A stretch of DNA of 64,000 nucleotides from Spirochaetales bacterium. Lineage in GTDB: Bacteria; Spirochaetota; Spirochaetia; DSM-2461. The DNA lies in assembly GCA_022360655.1 (NCBI GenBank), contig JAKSCK010000270.1:50574-114573 (forward strand). Reading direction: 5' to 3'. Shown one piece after another: positions 19,284-27,544 of this stretch. Made by a program: the position numbers and the translations under genes. Under the pieces are notes generated by a model, which was given only the letters and a program-made list of their open reading frames with translations, had not been told where the DNA came from and ran no database searches. Position 1 is the stretch's first letter. The number at the start of each line of letters is the position of its first letter.

Positions 19284-19465
19284 GGAAGAGTCCTTCCTCA
19301 ATGGAGTTCTCATCAGGGTAGACCAATAGAGAGATCAAGACCATGGGTGTTGATTGATTTCTTCTTAGCAAAGATTTGCTTCCAGAGATGAAAATGGTGT
19401 TTCTGATTGACCCCCTGGCCTTGGATGAGTAGGATAGGGCTGGTTTGGATTTTTTCCATCCCATC

Positions 19466-19539
19466 GGGCCTATAGCTCAGTTGGTTAGAGCATCCGACTC
19501 ATAATCGGACGGTCCCAGGTTCAAGTCCTGGTGGGCCCA
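19466..19539 (+). tRNA. tRNA with CAT anticodon, probably tRNA-Ile2 (lysidine-modified)
   Basis: 74-base cloverleaf: acceptor GGGCCTA/TGGGCCC, D arm AGCTCAGTTGGTTAGAGC, anticodon stem TCCGA/TCGGA around loop CTCATAA, T arm CCAGG-TTCAAGT-CCTGG, discriminator A, no encoded CCA. Anticodon CAT could be elongator Met or Ile2. The C4-G69 and C5-G68 pairs and the CGACTCATAATCG anticodon arm match the determinants known for TilS substrates, and the overall sequence is closer to E. coli ileX than metT as I recall them. Initiator is excluded because the anticodon stem lacks three G-C pairs. Confidence 0.9.
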
Positions 19540-19846
19540 ATTTTTTCCCCTTCAAAGATTGATGAGCTGTTTTCGACGTATTCAAGTTTCATATGTTTTG
19601 TACCATGAAACACCACATTCAAAAGTGAATCTAATCGGTAACAAACCGCATTAACTCCATGGACTTTTTGTGTAGATTTCTTTGTAATGTGAAGAAATTG
19701 TGAATAATAAGATCATGCTTAAATTATTTTAATATATAAAAATACCTAAAAAAAAGTACAAAAAAATTCCGACTAATTTGCAAATGGATAGTGGCCTCAT
19801 TATAAATGAACTGCATGTTTGAATTGAACTGCACGGAGGCAGATCC
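19540..19846. other. 307-base gap, AT-rich
   Basis: Holds no gene. The right end carries the promoter at 19778-19806; the middle (19700-19760) is an AT-rich block with poly-A runs of the kind that act as upstream promoter elements. Confidence 0.6.
19778..19806 (+). promoter_or_regulatory. strong sigma-70-type promoter
   Basis: TTGCAA (19778-19783), exactly 17 bases, TATAAA (19801-19806), 40 bases before the Met-rich protein start and preceded by A/T tracts. Confidence 0.7.
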
Positions 19847-20938
19847 ATGATAAAGAATGGAATGATCAAAGGGTTCGCACTGGTTGTGATGTTGATTGTC
19901 ATGGTCTCAGGTCTCTCTTCCCAAGAAGGTTTTGGAGAGAGTGTTGGAGAATCCATGAACGACAAAATGACGGAACCTATGGGAATGATGATGGATTCCT
20001 CAATGAAGGGGATGGGGGGGATGATGCCAGAAAATGCCTCCACCATCACCGTAACCCACAAGCATAGCAATCTTTTGTTCACATCCTATGAATTGACGGA
20101 TGCTTGGCCTTATATTTCTCGTCTCACAGACATCTCCAATCAGGTTTTTGTGGTGGGGAAGGGATCGCGATTCCGTGTGATGAATACGTTTGTTCTCAAT
20201 GGCGAGTACTACCATGAGGTCAAATTTATGAAAGTGACTCCTGTGACTGCAGCCCAGAAGCAAGAAATGGAACGATCCATGGGAATGGAACAAATGGGCA
20301 TGGAGTTGATTCCCATCATAAAAGTGGACAAAAAAATGATGGAAAGTGGCCGGATTATGGTGATGAGTGATGGCCGAATGATGATGATGCCAGAAGGGCA
20401 GATGATGATGATGCCCAATGGGCAAATGATGACTGCTGATGGTCAGATGATGAGTGATGAAGAAATGATGATGAGCGAAGGTCAAATGGTGGCCGGCATG
20501 GATCACACCTTTGTCATTCGGGAATCAGATTTTGAGACAAAATTGAACAGTGTCATCTCAGCGTATTTCATTCGCAGTGCCATGTCCTGGGGACCCATTC
20601 TTGTTCCCTTAAAGATTTATCTTGGTCCCTATTCTTTGGAAGGCAATACAACGGTGGGTTATTCCATTGCCTTCTCAACCAGCCTGTCCCAACGGGGAGC
20701 CACCGTGAGCTTCCCCTTGAGTTTTGGATATCTTTTTGGACCAAGTGACACAAATGAATTATACGATTCCGGTCTCTCTTTATTCACAGGAGCCCTCTTT
20801 GGATTTGGTCTTTCTGATATTCAGATTGGTGTGCTTGGAGGAATTGACCTCATTTTAAGTGAGGCTCAAAACAACCCCTTGCGGTACTGGGTGTCTTTAG
20901 GGGTGAGTTATGAGTTTATGAATCGTCCGCTTCCCTGA
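19847..20938 (+). CDS. methionine-rich secreted or outer-membrane protein of unknown function
   Basis: 363 residues with a signal peptide (1-25) and a GGAGG ribosome site. Met is highly over-represented in two blocks: residues 36-60 and a repeat tract at about 160-222 built from units like GQMMMMPN-GQMMTAD-GQMMSDE. The flanking part (65-135) is ordinary, and the C-terminal half (240-363) looks like beta-strand hairpins with Gly/aromatic alternation (LSLFTGALFGFGL, YWVSLGVSYEF), suggesting a membrane barrel or jelly-roll domain. Met-rich tracts are known to bind Cu(I)/Ag(I) or act as oxidant sinks; either is inference. I do not recognise the family. Confidence 0.75.
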   Translation: MIKNGMIKGFALVVMLIVMVSGLSSQEGFGESVGESMNDKMTEPMGMMMDSSMKGMGGMMPENASTITVTHKHSNLLFTSYELTDAWPYISRLTDISNQVFVVGKGSRFRVMNTFVLNGEYYHEVKFMKVTPVTAAQKQEMERSMGMEQMGMELIPIIKVDKKMMESGRIMVMSDGRMMMMPEGQMMMMPNGQMMTADGQMMSDEEMMMSEGQMVAGMDHTFVIRESDFETKLNSVISAYFIRSAMSWGPILVPLKIYLGPYSLEGNTTVGYSIAFSTSLSQRGATVSFPLSFGYLFGPSDTNELYDSGLSLFTGALFGFGLSDIQIGVLGGIDLILSEAQNNPLRYWVSLGVSYEFMNRPLP

Positions 20939-20955
20939 TCTGGGATTGGACGGAT

Positions 20956-20983
20956 AAACGGCGGCCATATGAGCCGCCGTTTT
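20956..20983. terminator. bidirectional terminator
   Basis: Stem AAACGGCGGC (20956-20965) and GCCGCCGTTT (20973-20982) with loop CATATGA, flanked by A residues on the left and TTTT on the right, between convergent genes. Confidence 0.85.
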
Positions 20984-21533
20984 AAATTTTCCGACTATCA
21001 TAGGCCCAATGAAGTAAGGCCTGGCGCTGTTTTCGTCGGCAAGTTAAATCTCCAGGAGCACAGTTTTTCCGTATGGCACCAGCATGACGACGTATGGCTT
21101 TCCAACGTTTGATCTGCCTCAGATCTTCTTCTCCTAGCCGCCTTCCTTGATAGTAGCGACAATACCACTGGAACCATCCTCGGGGATCGGCAGGATGAAT
21201 CCACCCCTTCTCCTGCCATGTCTTGAGGGGAAGGGAAGCATCAATCCCAAAATAGTTGAGTGATGGATTCTTCTTTTTGGGGGAGAGCTTTGCCTCTGAG
21301 AACCAGTCCGTTGGAAATTCCTCTTGGCAATCGGTCATATATTTTCCCCCAAAAACTCCCAGGGAGAGCATTTCTTTCGGGGTGAGTTCTGGAGAGAAAT
21401 CTGGATGAAAGTTTTTCCCAGAAGGCTCTTCTAAAATGTAGTAACCGCGTTGCATTTTATCGTGAAAATGGATTTCTAAGGGCCGATCTGCTTTTATGTT
21501 CATACAACTATTGTGATTTCTCACCTCTTCCAT
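20982..21533 (-). CDS. conserved protein of unknown function
   Basis: 183 residues, no signal peptide. The second half is very well formed: FGIDASLPLKTWQEKGWI, DPRGWFQWYCRYY-GRR, RQIKRWKAIRRH, and a C-terminal C-x8-C-x-x-x-QRQALLHWAYD. This arrangement occurs in a widespread uncharacterised family rich in Trp, Arg and Tyr; basic patches and two late Cys residues could bind nucleic acid or a metal, but no function is established. The start is uncertain (ATG at 21533, or an in-frame ATG ten codons later). Confidence 0.75.
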   Translation of the reverse strand: MEEVRNHNSCMNIKADRPLEIHFHDKMQRGYYILEEPSGKNFHPDFSPELTPKEMLSLGVFGGKYMTDCQEEFPTDWFSEAKLSPKKKNPSLNYFGIDASLPLKTWQEKGWIHPADPRGWFQWYCRYYQGRRLGEEDLRQIKRWKAIRRHAGAIRKNCAPGDLTCRRKQRQALLHWAYDSRKI

Positions 21534-21575
21534 GGCCAGAGAATGCAGATGAGATGATGCGGATTTGGAGTACCG

Positions 21576-22286
21576 TTACTCTTTTCTGAGCCGATTTTTG
21601 ATGTTCGTGATATGGGCCATGTAATCCCGAAGCGTTTGAATCCGTTCTCCGCTGACAATAGCTTCAATCAGTTGACCATGCTCTTGGGGAATAAGGGCTG
21701 GATCCTCGTATTGGTTTTGTGATGTTTCTATCTCATTTCTCAAAAAAGATTTAAGTGTATCAAAAATGGCTGAAAAAAGTGGGGCGCCAGCACTTTGAAT
21801 GATGGCATGATGGAAATCAAAGTCGTGTTCAACTAACTCATGACGAGCTCCGCGTTGAACCGCTTCTTCCATGGAGCCTACAATGGTATTGAGTTGCTCA
21901 ATTGCGTCATCGGCCTTTTCTTCACCAGAGCGGTGTCCATCAACCAGTTTGACAAGACACCAGAGTTCAATGGCTCCACGGAGGTCAATGATTTCTTCAA
22001 GGTCATCATTTCCAAGAAGAAGAGACCATGTGAGGGCTTCCGAAGAAATCGAGGATCGTTCTCTGACAAAGGTTCCCCGAGCAGCTTGGGATTCCAGGAC
22101 TCCAAGGTAATTGAAGATTTTTATGGCTTCGCGGATGGAGGATCGACCAATTCCAAATTGCTCTGCAAGTTCTTTCTCTGTGGGGATTTTATCTCCCGGT
22201 GAATAGGCTCCAGAAGCAATGAGACTCCGAATTTTTCCCATAACTTGGGCAACGACAGTTTGTTGTTTGATGCGATCATTAGCCAT
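21576..22286 (-). CDS. GntR-family regulator with FCD domain (FadR subfamily)
   Basis: 236 residues from ATG 22286 (upstream TTG and GTG starts possible). N-terminal winged helix: IPTEKELAEQFGIGRSSIREAIKIFNYLGVLESQAARGTFV. The FCD domain follows, with an acidic/His metal site (DLRGAIELW, EHDFDFHHAII). FadR-type regulators sense sugar acids or organic acids and often bind TTGTCNGACAA-like palindromes; exactly such a site overlaps the promoter at 36234-36248. It is divergent from the LacI gene and heads the inositol region, so a role in the distal operon is plausible. Confidence 0.88.
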   Translation of the reverse strand: MANDRIKQQTVVAQVMGKIRSLIASGAYSPGDKIPTEKELAEQFGIGRSSIREAIKIFNYLGVLESQAARGTFVRERSSISSEALTWSLLLGNDDLEEIIDLRGAIELWCLVKLVDGHRSGEEKADDAIEQLNTIVGSMEEAVQRGARHELVEHDFDFHHAIIQSAGAPLFSAIFDTLKSFLRNEIETSQNQYEDPALIPQEHGQLIEAIVSGERIQTLRDYMAHITNIKNRLRKE

Positions 22287-22424
22287 TTCCACCACAATAG
22301 GCAGGGGATGGAAGAGCGTCAATGTCTTATAGTCCGATTATAATACAAAACAAGGGCTTTCTGATTGATGGACTTTAGCAAGGTGCTTGGATTTGATTAG
22401 GATGGAGGGAAGAGGATAGTCATC

Positions 22425-23417
22425 ATGATTCCCACAATTAAGGACATTGCAGCACAAGCGGGAATTTCCTATGCAACAGTTTCACGAGCGTTGAATGGAA
22501 AATATGGTGTGAGTCCAGCCACAAGGCGTAAAGTTTTAGAACTGGCCCATGAGATGGGTTATCGTCCTAATGCCATTGCACAAGGCCTTGTTAATCGATC
22601 CACAAAAACGGTTGGTCTTATTATTCCCGATATCACAAGCCCTTTTTATCCTCGGGTAGCCTTAGGGATTGAAGATACCATGCAACAGGCTGGGTTTAGT
22701 GTTTTTCTTTGCAATACAAACTGGAATCCGCGCCGGGAACAGTCCTATTTGGAACACCTCACAGAAAAGCAAGTAGATGGGATTTTTATCTCTTCAATGG
22801 CTCGAGAATCTCGAGAGGTGGAACAATGCATTTCCCGCTCAATGCCTTTGGTTTACATTGCCAGCATCCCTGAAGACACCAAGCAAAGTTATGTGCGAAC
22901 AGACAATGCTCGAGGGGCCGATTTGGCAGTGAGTCATCTTCTGGCCCAAGGACGAAGGCGAATTGCCTTCATTGGAAGCACCCAAGAACCCTTGTCTCTC
23001 GAGGACAGACTACGAGGATATCGGGCCGCTCTTGTTCGAGAAAATCATCCGATTGATGAATCCCTGATTGCCTTGGGTGAGTTTCGGGAGCAAAGTGGTT
23101 ATCAGTCAATACGAGATATGCTCAGCAGAGGTGTTATTCCTGATGGTGTCTTTGCTGAAAATGACCTGCTGGCTCTTGGTGCCGTTCAAGGAATTCAAGA
23201 CGCAGGGTTTCGTGTGCCACAGGATATTGCCGTTGTGGGTTTTGATGACATTCCCATGGCCTCTCATCCCGATATAGCCTTAAGTACCGTTCATCAGCCC
23301 AAGTATCGGATTGGTCAGAATGCTGCGGAAGTGATGCTTCAAATTTTTGAGAATGGAACGGATTTTACAGAGCGACGTGTACTTGAACCGGAATTGCTCA
23401 TTCGAAGTAGTGGCTAA
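22425..23417 (+). CDS. LacI-family transcriptional regulator, probable inositol-operon repressor
   Basis: 330 residues. Helix-turn-helix IKDIAAQAGISYATVSRALNG (5-25) and hinge NAIAQGLVNRSTKTVGLIIPDI; the rest is a periplasmic-binding-protein-like effector domain ending in IAVVGFDDIPMASH...STVHQP. It lies directly upstream of the iol genes in the same direction. Two LacI-type operators (23664-23679 and 31349-31362) lie at the promoters of the two following operons. The effector is inferred to be inositol or an early intermediate. Confidence 0.9.
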   Translation: MIPTIKDIAAQAGISYATVSRALNGKYGVSPATRRKVLELAHEMGYRPNAIAQGLVNRSTKTVGLIIPDITSPFYPRVALGIEDTMQQAGFSVFLCNTNWNPRREQSYLEHLTEKQVDGIFISSMARESREVEQCISRSMPLVYIASIPEDTKQSYVRTDNARGADLAVSHLLAQGRRRIAFIGSTQEPLSLEDRLRGYRAALVRENHPIDESLIALGEFREQSGYQSIRDMLSRGVIPDGVFAENDLLALGAVQGIQDAGFRVPQDIAVVGFDDIPMASHPDIALSTVHQPKYRIGQNAAEVMLQIFENGTDFTERRVLEPELLIRSSG

Positions 23418-23580
23418 GTGATTTTGGCCATAAACAATTTCCCTAAAGAGCGTGTGGAACAAAAAGAGATGTGATGGAGAGTGATGTTTTGCCTCAGTTC
23501 TTTCGCATCAGAGCCCTTTGAGTCCCCATGGTTTTGAGAAAAATCCTATTGAGTTGCCCTGGTTTATGCTCAGCTTTTGC

Positions 23581-23609
23581 TTTACATCAGACATTCCGAC
23601 GTTTACAAT
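23581..23609 (+). promoter_or_regulatory. promoter of the iolBDEGCBJ operon
   Basis: TTTACA (23581-23586), 17 bases, TACAAT (23604-23609). The -10 is overlapped by ACGTTTACA, one half of a LacI-type operator. Confidence 0.6.
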
Positions 23610-23663
23610 GCATCCGTTCTTCGGTGGGCCTTTTTGAGGTTCATCATTCTTTTTTCCTAGAGC

Positions 23664-23679
23664 TTGTAAACGTTTGCAA
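23664..23679. promoter_or_regulatory. LacI-family operator
   Basis: TTGTAAACGTTTGCAA; its 14-base core matches the family consensus TGNAANCGNTTNCA at every fixed position. It is located about 50 bases downstream of the predicted transcription start and 28 bases before the iolB start. Confidence 0.8.
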
Positions 23680-23707
23680 GTTTGAGGCTAGATAATTGGA
23701 GACCGCG

Positions 23708-24526
23708 ATGGTGCTGCATAAAACAGAACCCTATACCACGGGTTTAAACATGATTGTTTCCCAAGCAGAAGATGAGGCAGGAATGCGCCTTGATTTTGGT
23801 ATTCTTAACCTTCTTCCTGGAATGTCTTGGGAGGATAAAGCCAACAAAGAGCGGGCTCTCCTGCTCCTCTCAGGAACCGTTCGATTCTCTTGGAATGGAC
23901 AGGAGCGAATGGCCTCTCGAAACTCCTGCTTTGATGAAAACCCAGAAGTCTTACTTGTTCCTGCTGGAATGGACATCCAGCTCACAGCCGGGGATGAGGG
24001 TGCCAAGCTTGTTTATGAAGCTTGCTTGAATCACCAGAGTTTTGAACCGGTGTATTACGGAAAAGAAAATGTTCGAGAGGATGTTTTTGGAGCCGGTGTG
24101 ATGGGAGAAGCGTCCATTCGAACGGTTCGTACCATTTTTGACGGAGAGATTGCTCCTTTTTCCAACATGGTTTTGGGAGAGGTGGTGAATCATCCTGGAA
24201 AATGGTCGAGCTATCCCCCTCATGACCATCCCCATCCAGAGATTTATCACTACACCCTTTTCCCTTCTCAGGGATTTGGTGTTTCTCTGCTTGATGAAGA
24301 AGCCACTGTGGTAAAGGACGGAAGCACCAGTTTGATTCCCCCCGATACCACCCATTCCCAAGTGGCAGGTGCGGGATATGCCATGCACTATGTGTGGATG
24401 ATTCCCCATCTCCCGAATGACCGCTGGTTACCCAGCACCCGTTATTTCCGTAAAGAGCATGAGTGGCTGATGGAGCCCAATGTTAAGATTTGGCCAGAAC
24501 GGCCCTATTCCAAGGAGAATGCATGA
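23708..24526 (+). CDS. iolB: IolB-family isomerase, first of two paralogs
   Basis: 272 residues; the ATG at 23708 with GGAG upstream is preferred to an in-frame TTG. IolB isomerises 5-deoxy-glucuronate to 5-dehydro-2-deoxy-gluconate. The C-terminal cupin carries the metal site YPPHDHPHPEIYHY and later PPDTTHSQVAGAGYAMHYVW. It diverges from the second copy at 29566: here the metal motif is HDHPHPE rather than HKHD....E, so it may have a different substrate (an inositol stereoisomer product or another deoxyuronate). Overlaps iolD by ATGA. Confidence 0.85.
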   Translation: MVLHKTEPYTTGLNMIVSQAEDEAGMRLDFGILNLLPGMSWEDKANKERALLLLSGTVRFSWNGQERMASRNSCFDENPEVLLVPAGMDIQLTAGDEGAKLVYEACLNHQSFEPVYYGKENVREDVFGAGVMGEASIRTVRTIFDGEIAPFSNMVLGEVVNHPGKWSSYPPHDHPHPEIYHYTLFPSQGFGVSLLDEEATVVKDGSTSLIPPDTTHSQVAGAGYAMHYVWMIPHLPNDRWLPSTRYFRKEHEWLMEPNVKIWPERPYSKENA

Positions 24527-26388
24527 ACCGCATAAGACTCACCATGTCCCAAGCCCTGATTCGATTCCTGGACAACCAGTACATTGAAGTGGATGGGGAA
24601 GAAATCAAGTTTGTTGAAGGTGTGTTTGGAATCTTTGGTCATGGATGTGTGGTAGGAATTGGTGAGGCACTTCAAGAGAATGATCACAGTCTCAAGTTCT
24701 ACCAGGGCCATAGTGAACAGGGCATGGGGCATGCGGCCATGGCCTATGCTAAGCAGAATAACCGACAAAAAATCATGGCCGTCACCAGCTCCATTGGTCC
24801 TGGAGCCTTAAACATGGTGACAGCCGCTGGAACCGCTACGGTTAATCGCATTCCCGTGTTGTTCCTTCCTGGTGACTCCTTTGCCTGCCGTCAGCCTGAT
24901 CCTGTTCTGCAGCAGATTGAAGTGGCCAGTGATTACACCGTGACGGCCAATGATTCCTTCAAAGCTGTGTGCAAATACTGGGACCGAATCTCCCGCCCTG
25001 ATCAGCTCATGACAGCGGCCATGAATGCCATGCGTGTTCTCACCGATCCTGCGGATACCGGAGCCGTTTGTCTGGCTCTTCCTCAGGATGTTCAGGGGGA
25101 AGCCTGGGATTACCCAGAAGAGTTCTTTGCCAAGAGAGTGCATCGACCTGGACGCCGCCCCCTTTCTCCTGGAGCCGCTCAGCGTGCCGCACAATGCATT
25201 GCATCCAAGAAAAAGCCCATGATCATCTGTGGTGGTGGTGTGCGCTATTCTCAAGCTGGAGCCGAACTGGCTGCACTTGCAGAAGAATGTGGCATTCCCT
25301 TTGCGGAAACTCAGGCTGGTAAGGGCGTGTTGGCCTGGGATCATGCACTCAACCTTGGTGGATTAGGTGTGACCGGTACCAGTTCGGCCAATGCCATTGC
25401 TCATGAAACCGACATGGTGATTGCGGTTGGAACACGATTGAGTGACTTCACCACAGCATCCAAGTGGAATTTCCACAATCCTGCAATGGAGCTTCTTTCC
25501 ATCAATGTGGCCTCCTTTGATGCCTACAAGATGAATGGAGAGCCCTTCATTGCCGATGCCAAATTGGCCCTTGCAGAAATCCTTCCGGCTCTCAAAGCCG
25601 CTGGATATCAGTCCTCCTGGGGGGAACGTCCAGCTCAAGTGATTGAGGAGTGGCGAGCCGAAAATGACCGGCTGTACTCCTTGGATGACTCGGAAGGTTT
25701 GGCACAAACCAAGGTGATGGGATTGATGAATGAAGGGGGCGTGGCTGAGGATGCCATTGTGGTGGCCGCTTCTGGCTCACTTCCCTCCGATATGGAACGG
25801 CTCTGGCGAACCCGAGCACAGGGAGGCTATCACCTGGAATACGGCTTCAGCTGCATGGGCTATGAAATTGCCGGTGCTCTTGGGGCAAAAATCGCCGCAC
25901 CAGAACGGGAAGTGTACTGTTTGGCCGGTGATGGTAGTTTCTGGATGCTCAATTCAGAGATGCTCACGGCCGTTCAAGAAGGACTGCAAATCATCATTGT
26001 TCTGGTGGATAACAATGGTTTCCACTGCATTGATAATCTTCAGGGATCTCAGGGGATTCCCCACTTTGGTTGTGAATTCCGGTACCGAGATTCCTCATCA
26101 GACCGATTAGAAGGGGATTACATCCCCGTGGACTATGCCACCATTGCCCAAGGAGCCGGTTTTGCTTCCTACCGTGCCTCTACAAGTGAAGAATTTGCTC
26201 AGGCTTTGGCAGCCGCTCGGGCGCAGGACAAACCGGCCTTGATTGACTGCAAGACGGCCCGAAAGTCCATGACTGGCGGCTATGGAGCCTGGTGGCGTGT
26301 GGGAACCCCTGAAGTGTCCAAGAAGCCTGCTGTGGAAAAAGCGGCTCGGGAAATGAAGGAACACGCCAGTCAGGCCAAGGCCTATTAG
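24523..26388 (+). CDS. iolD: 3D-(3,5/4)-trihydroxycyclohexane-1,2-dione hydrolase
   Basis: 621 residues, ThDP-dependent ring-opening enzyme of inositol catabolism. Start ATG 24523 behind AAGGAG. N-terminal ThDP-Pyr domain with FGIFGHGCVVGIGEAL and EQGMGHAA, central domain, C-terminal ThDP-PP domain with GDGSFWMLNSEMLTAVQEG and the NN of VLVDNNGFHCI. Length and motifs match IolD. Followed by a 140-base gap with a long perfect hairpin before iolE. Confidence 0.95.
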   Translation: MNRIRLTMSQALIRFLDNQYIEVDGEEIKFVEGVFGIFGHGCVVGIGEALQENDHSLKFYQGHSEQGMGHAAMAYAKQNNRQKIMAVTSSIGPGALNMVTAAGTATVNRIPVLFLPGDSFACRQPDPVLQQIEVASDYTVTANDSFKAVCKYWDRISRPDQLMTAAMNAMRVLTDPADTGAVCLALPQDVQGEAWDYPEEFFAKRVHRPGRRPLSPGAAQRAAQCIASKKKPMIICGGGVRYSQAGAELAALAEECGIPFAETQAGKGVLAWDHALNLGGLGVTGTSSANAIAHETDMVIAVGTRLSDFTTASKWNFHNPAMELLSINVASFDAYKMNGEPFIADAKLALAEILPALKAAGYQSSWGERPAQVIEEWRAENDRLYSLDDSEGLAQTKVMGLMNEGGVAEDAIVVAASGSLPSDMERLWRTRAQGGYHLEYGFSCMGYEIAGALGAKIAAPEREVYCLAGDGSFWMLNSEMLTAVQEGLQIIIVLVDNNGFHCIDNLQGSQGIPHFGCEFRYRDSSSDRLEGDYIPVDYATIAQGAGFASYRASTSEEFAQALAAARAQDKPALIDCKTARKSMTGGYGAWWRVGTPEVSKKPAVEKAAREMKEHASQAKAY

Positions 26389-26430
26389 TCAAAGTTCTCC
26401 ACCCCTCACCGGGTGGTGATTCAGAACAGA

Positions 26431-26458
26431 GTCTCTCCAAAAAGATTTTTGGAGAGAC
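26431..26458. other. 13-bp perfect hairpin in the iolD-iolE gap
   Basis: GTCTCTCCAAAAA (26431-26443) and TTTTTGGAGAGAC (26446-26458) with GA between. The T run is inside the stem, not after it, so this is not a standard terminator; a role in mRNA processing or stability is possible. Confidence 0.6.
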
Positions 26459-26493
26459 ATGATTGGAGAACAGACACACTCCTTGAGAGGCCG

Positions 26494-26514
26494 TGCCCGG
26501 GGAGGGGTCGATAT
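26494..26514 (-). repeat. degenerate GACCCC-family copy
   Basis: GGGGAGGGGTCGATATAA carries the right-hand flank of the family (reverse complement reads TTATATCGACCCC) but the pairing arm is broken. It lies 15 bases before the iolE start codon. Confidence 0.45.
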
Positions 26515-26528
26515 AAATGGAGAACGGA

Positions 26529-27422
26529 ATGGATTCTCAAAAAATTCAACTGGGCATTGCCCCCATTGGTTGGACCAACGACGATATTCCTGAATTGGGA
26601 GCCGAAAACAGCTTTCAGCAGTGCGTGAGTGAAATGGCTTTGGCTGGTTTCACCGGAAGTGAAGTGGGGAGCAAATATCCCTCTGATGCCCAGGAATTGA
26701 AAAAAGCATTGGACTTGCGAAACCTGGTGATTTGCAACCAGTGGTTCAGTGCCTTCACAGTTTCTCAGCCCTTTGCCGAAGTGGAAAAAGCCTTTCGTCA
26801 GCAGATGGATTTCCTGCGGGTGGTTGGGGCCAATGTGATTGGACCATCGGAACAAACACGTTCCTGCCAGGGTGATTTGTCCCAGGGGGTGATTTCTGGT
26901 AAAGCCCAATTTGACCAGGACGAATGGAAGCGCATGGTGGAAGGCTTCAACCGTTTGGGGCAGATTGCCAAAGATGAGGGATTCAAACTGTGTTTCCATC
27001 ATCACATGGGCACCGGCGTGCAAACACCAGAAGAGACTGAGCGCTTCTTGAATGACACCAATCCCGACACGGTGCATCTGACCTTTGATACAGGACATTT
27101 CACCTACACCAATGCTGATCCCGTGGCCCAGCTCAAGAAATTTGTGTCCCGGGTGGGACATGTTCACCTCAAAGATGTGCGGACAGAAGTTCGGGATGTG
27201 GCTTTGGCAGAGGACTGGCCGTTTATGAAGGCGGTTCGCGCTGGTGTGTTCACAGTCCCTGGCGATGGATCGGTGGATTTCCCTTCCGTGTTCTCCATTC
27301 TGGAAGAGAGCGGTTATGAGGGCTGGATGGTGGTGGAAGCCGAGCAGGATCCGGCTTTGGCTAATCCTCTGGAATATGCCCAAATGGCTCGTTCCTACAT
27401 TCGTCAAACCGCCGGAGTTTAA
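26529..27422 (+). CDS. iolE: myo-inosose-2 dehydratase
   Basis: 297 residues from ATG 26529, which has GGAG six bases upstream; an ATG four codons earlier lacks a site. The xylose-isomerase-like TIM barrel opens with LGIAPIGWTNDDIPELG and carries FHHHMGTGVQT, FDTGHFTY and VGHVHLKDV with the metal ligands. It dehydrates scyllo-inosose to the diketone used by IolD. Length and motifs are as expected for IolE. Confidence 0.93.
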   Translation: MDSQKIQLGIAPIGWTNDDIPELGAENSFQQCVSEMALAGFTGSEVGSKYPSDAQELKKALDLRNLVICNQWFSAFTVSQPFAEVEKAFRQQMDFLRVVGANVIGPSEQTRSCQGDLSQGVISGKAQFDQDEWKRMVEGFNRLGQIAKDEGFKLCFHHHMGTGVQTPEETERFLNDTNPDTVHLTFDTGHFTYTNADPVAQLKKFVSRVGHVHLKDVRTEVRDVALAEDWPFMKAVRAGVFTVPGDGSVDFPSVFSILEESGYEGWMVVEAEQDPALANPLEYAQMARSYIRQTAGV

Positions 27423-27424
27423 GA

Positions 27425-27446
27425 GTTTAGATCGACCCCTGCGGGG
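27425..27446 (+). repeat. short GACCCC-family copy
   Basis: TTTAGATCGACCCC (27425-27438) keeps the full flank consensus, but the stem is only CCCC-TGC-GGGG. Confidence 0.55.
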
Positions 27447-27544
27447 GCCGGATTTTGGATTTGATAACAGATGATGCCGTTCCCTATTCTGGTGAACGGT
27501 GCGCCTCCCAAGGGAGGCCCCGGGGAAGTCCCCAGGAGTGCAAT

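Larger units (their letters stand above)
23418..23707. other. 290-base iol regulatory gap
   Basis: No gene. It contains the promoter 23581-23609 and the LacI-type operator 23664-23679. Confidence 0.6.

Noticed and set aside
20000..20506. His-rich protein on the minus strand
   Set aside because: It is the exact antisense of the Met-rich tract: ATG repeats read backwards as CAT (His). No ribosome site or signal supports it.
22287..22424. Palindrome TATAGTCCGATTATA as an operator for the GntR/LacI pair
   Set aside because: Only the outer TATA ends are symmetric, and it contains the likely -10 of the GntR gene; no second copy exists.
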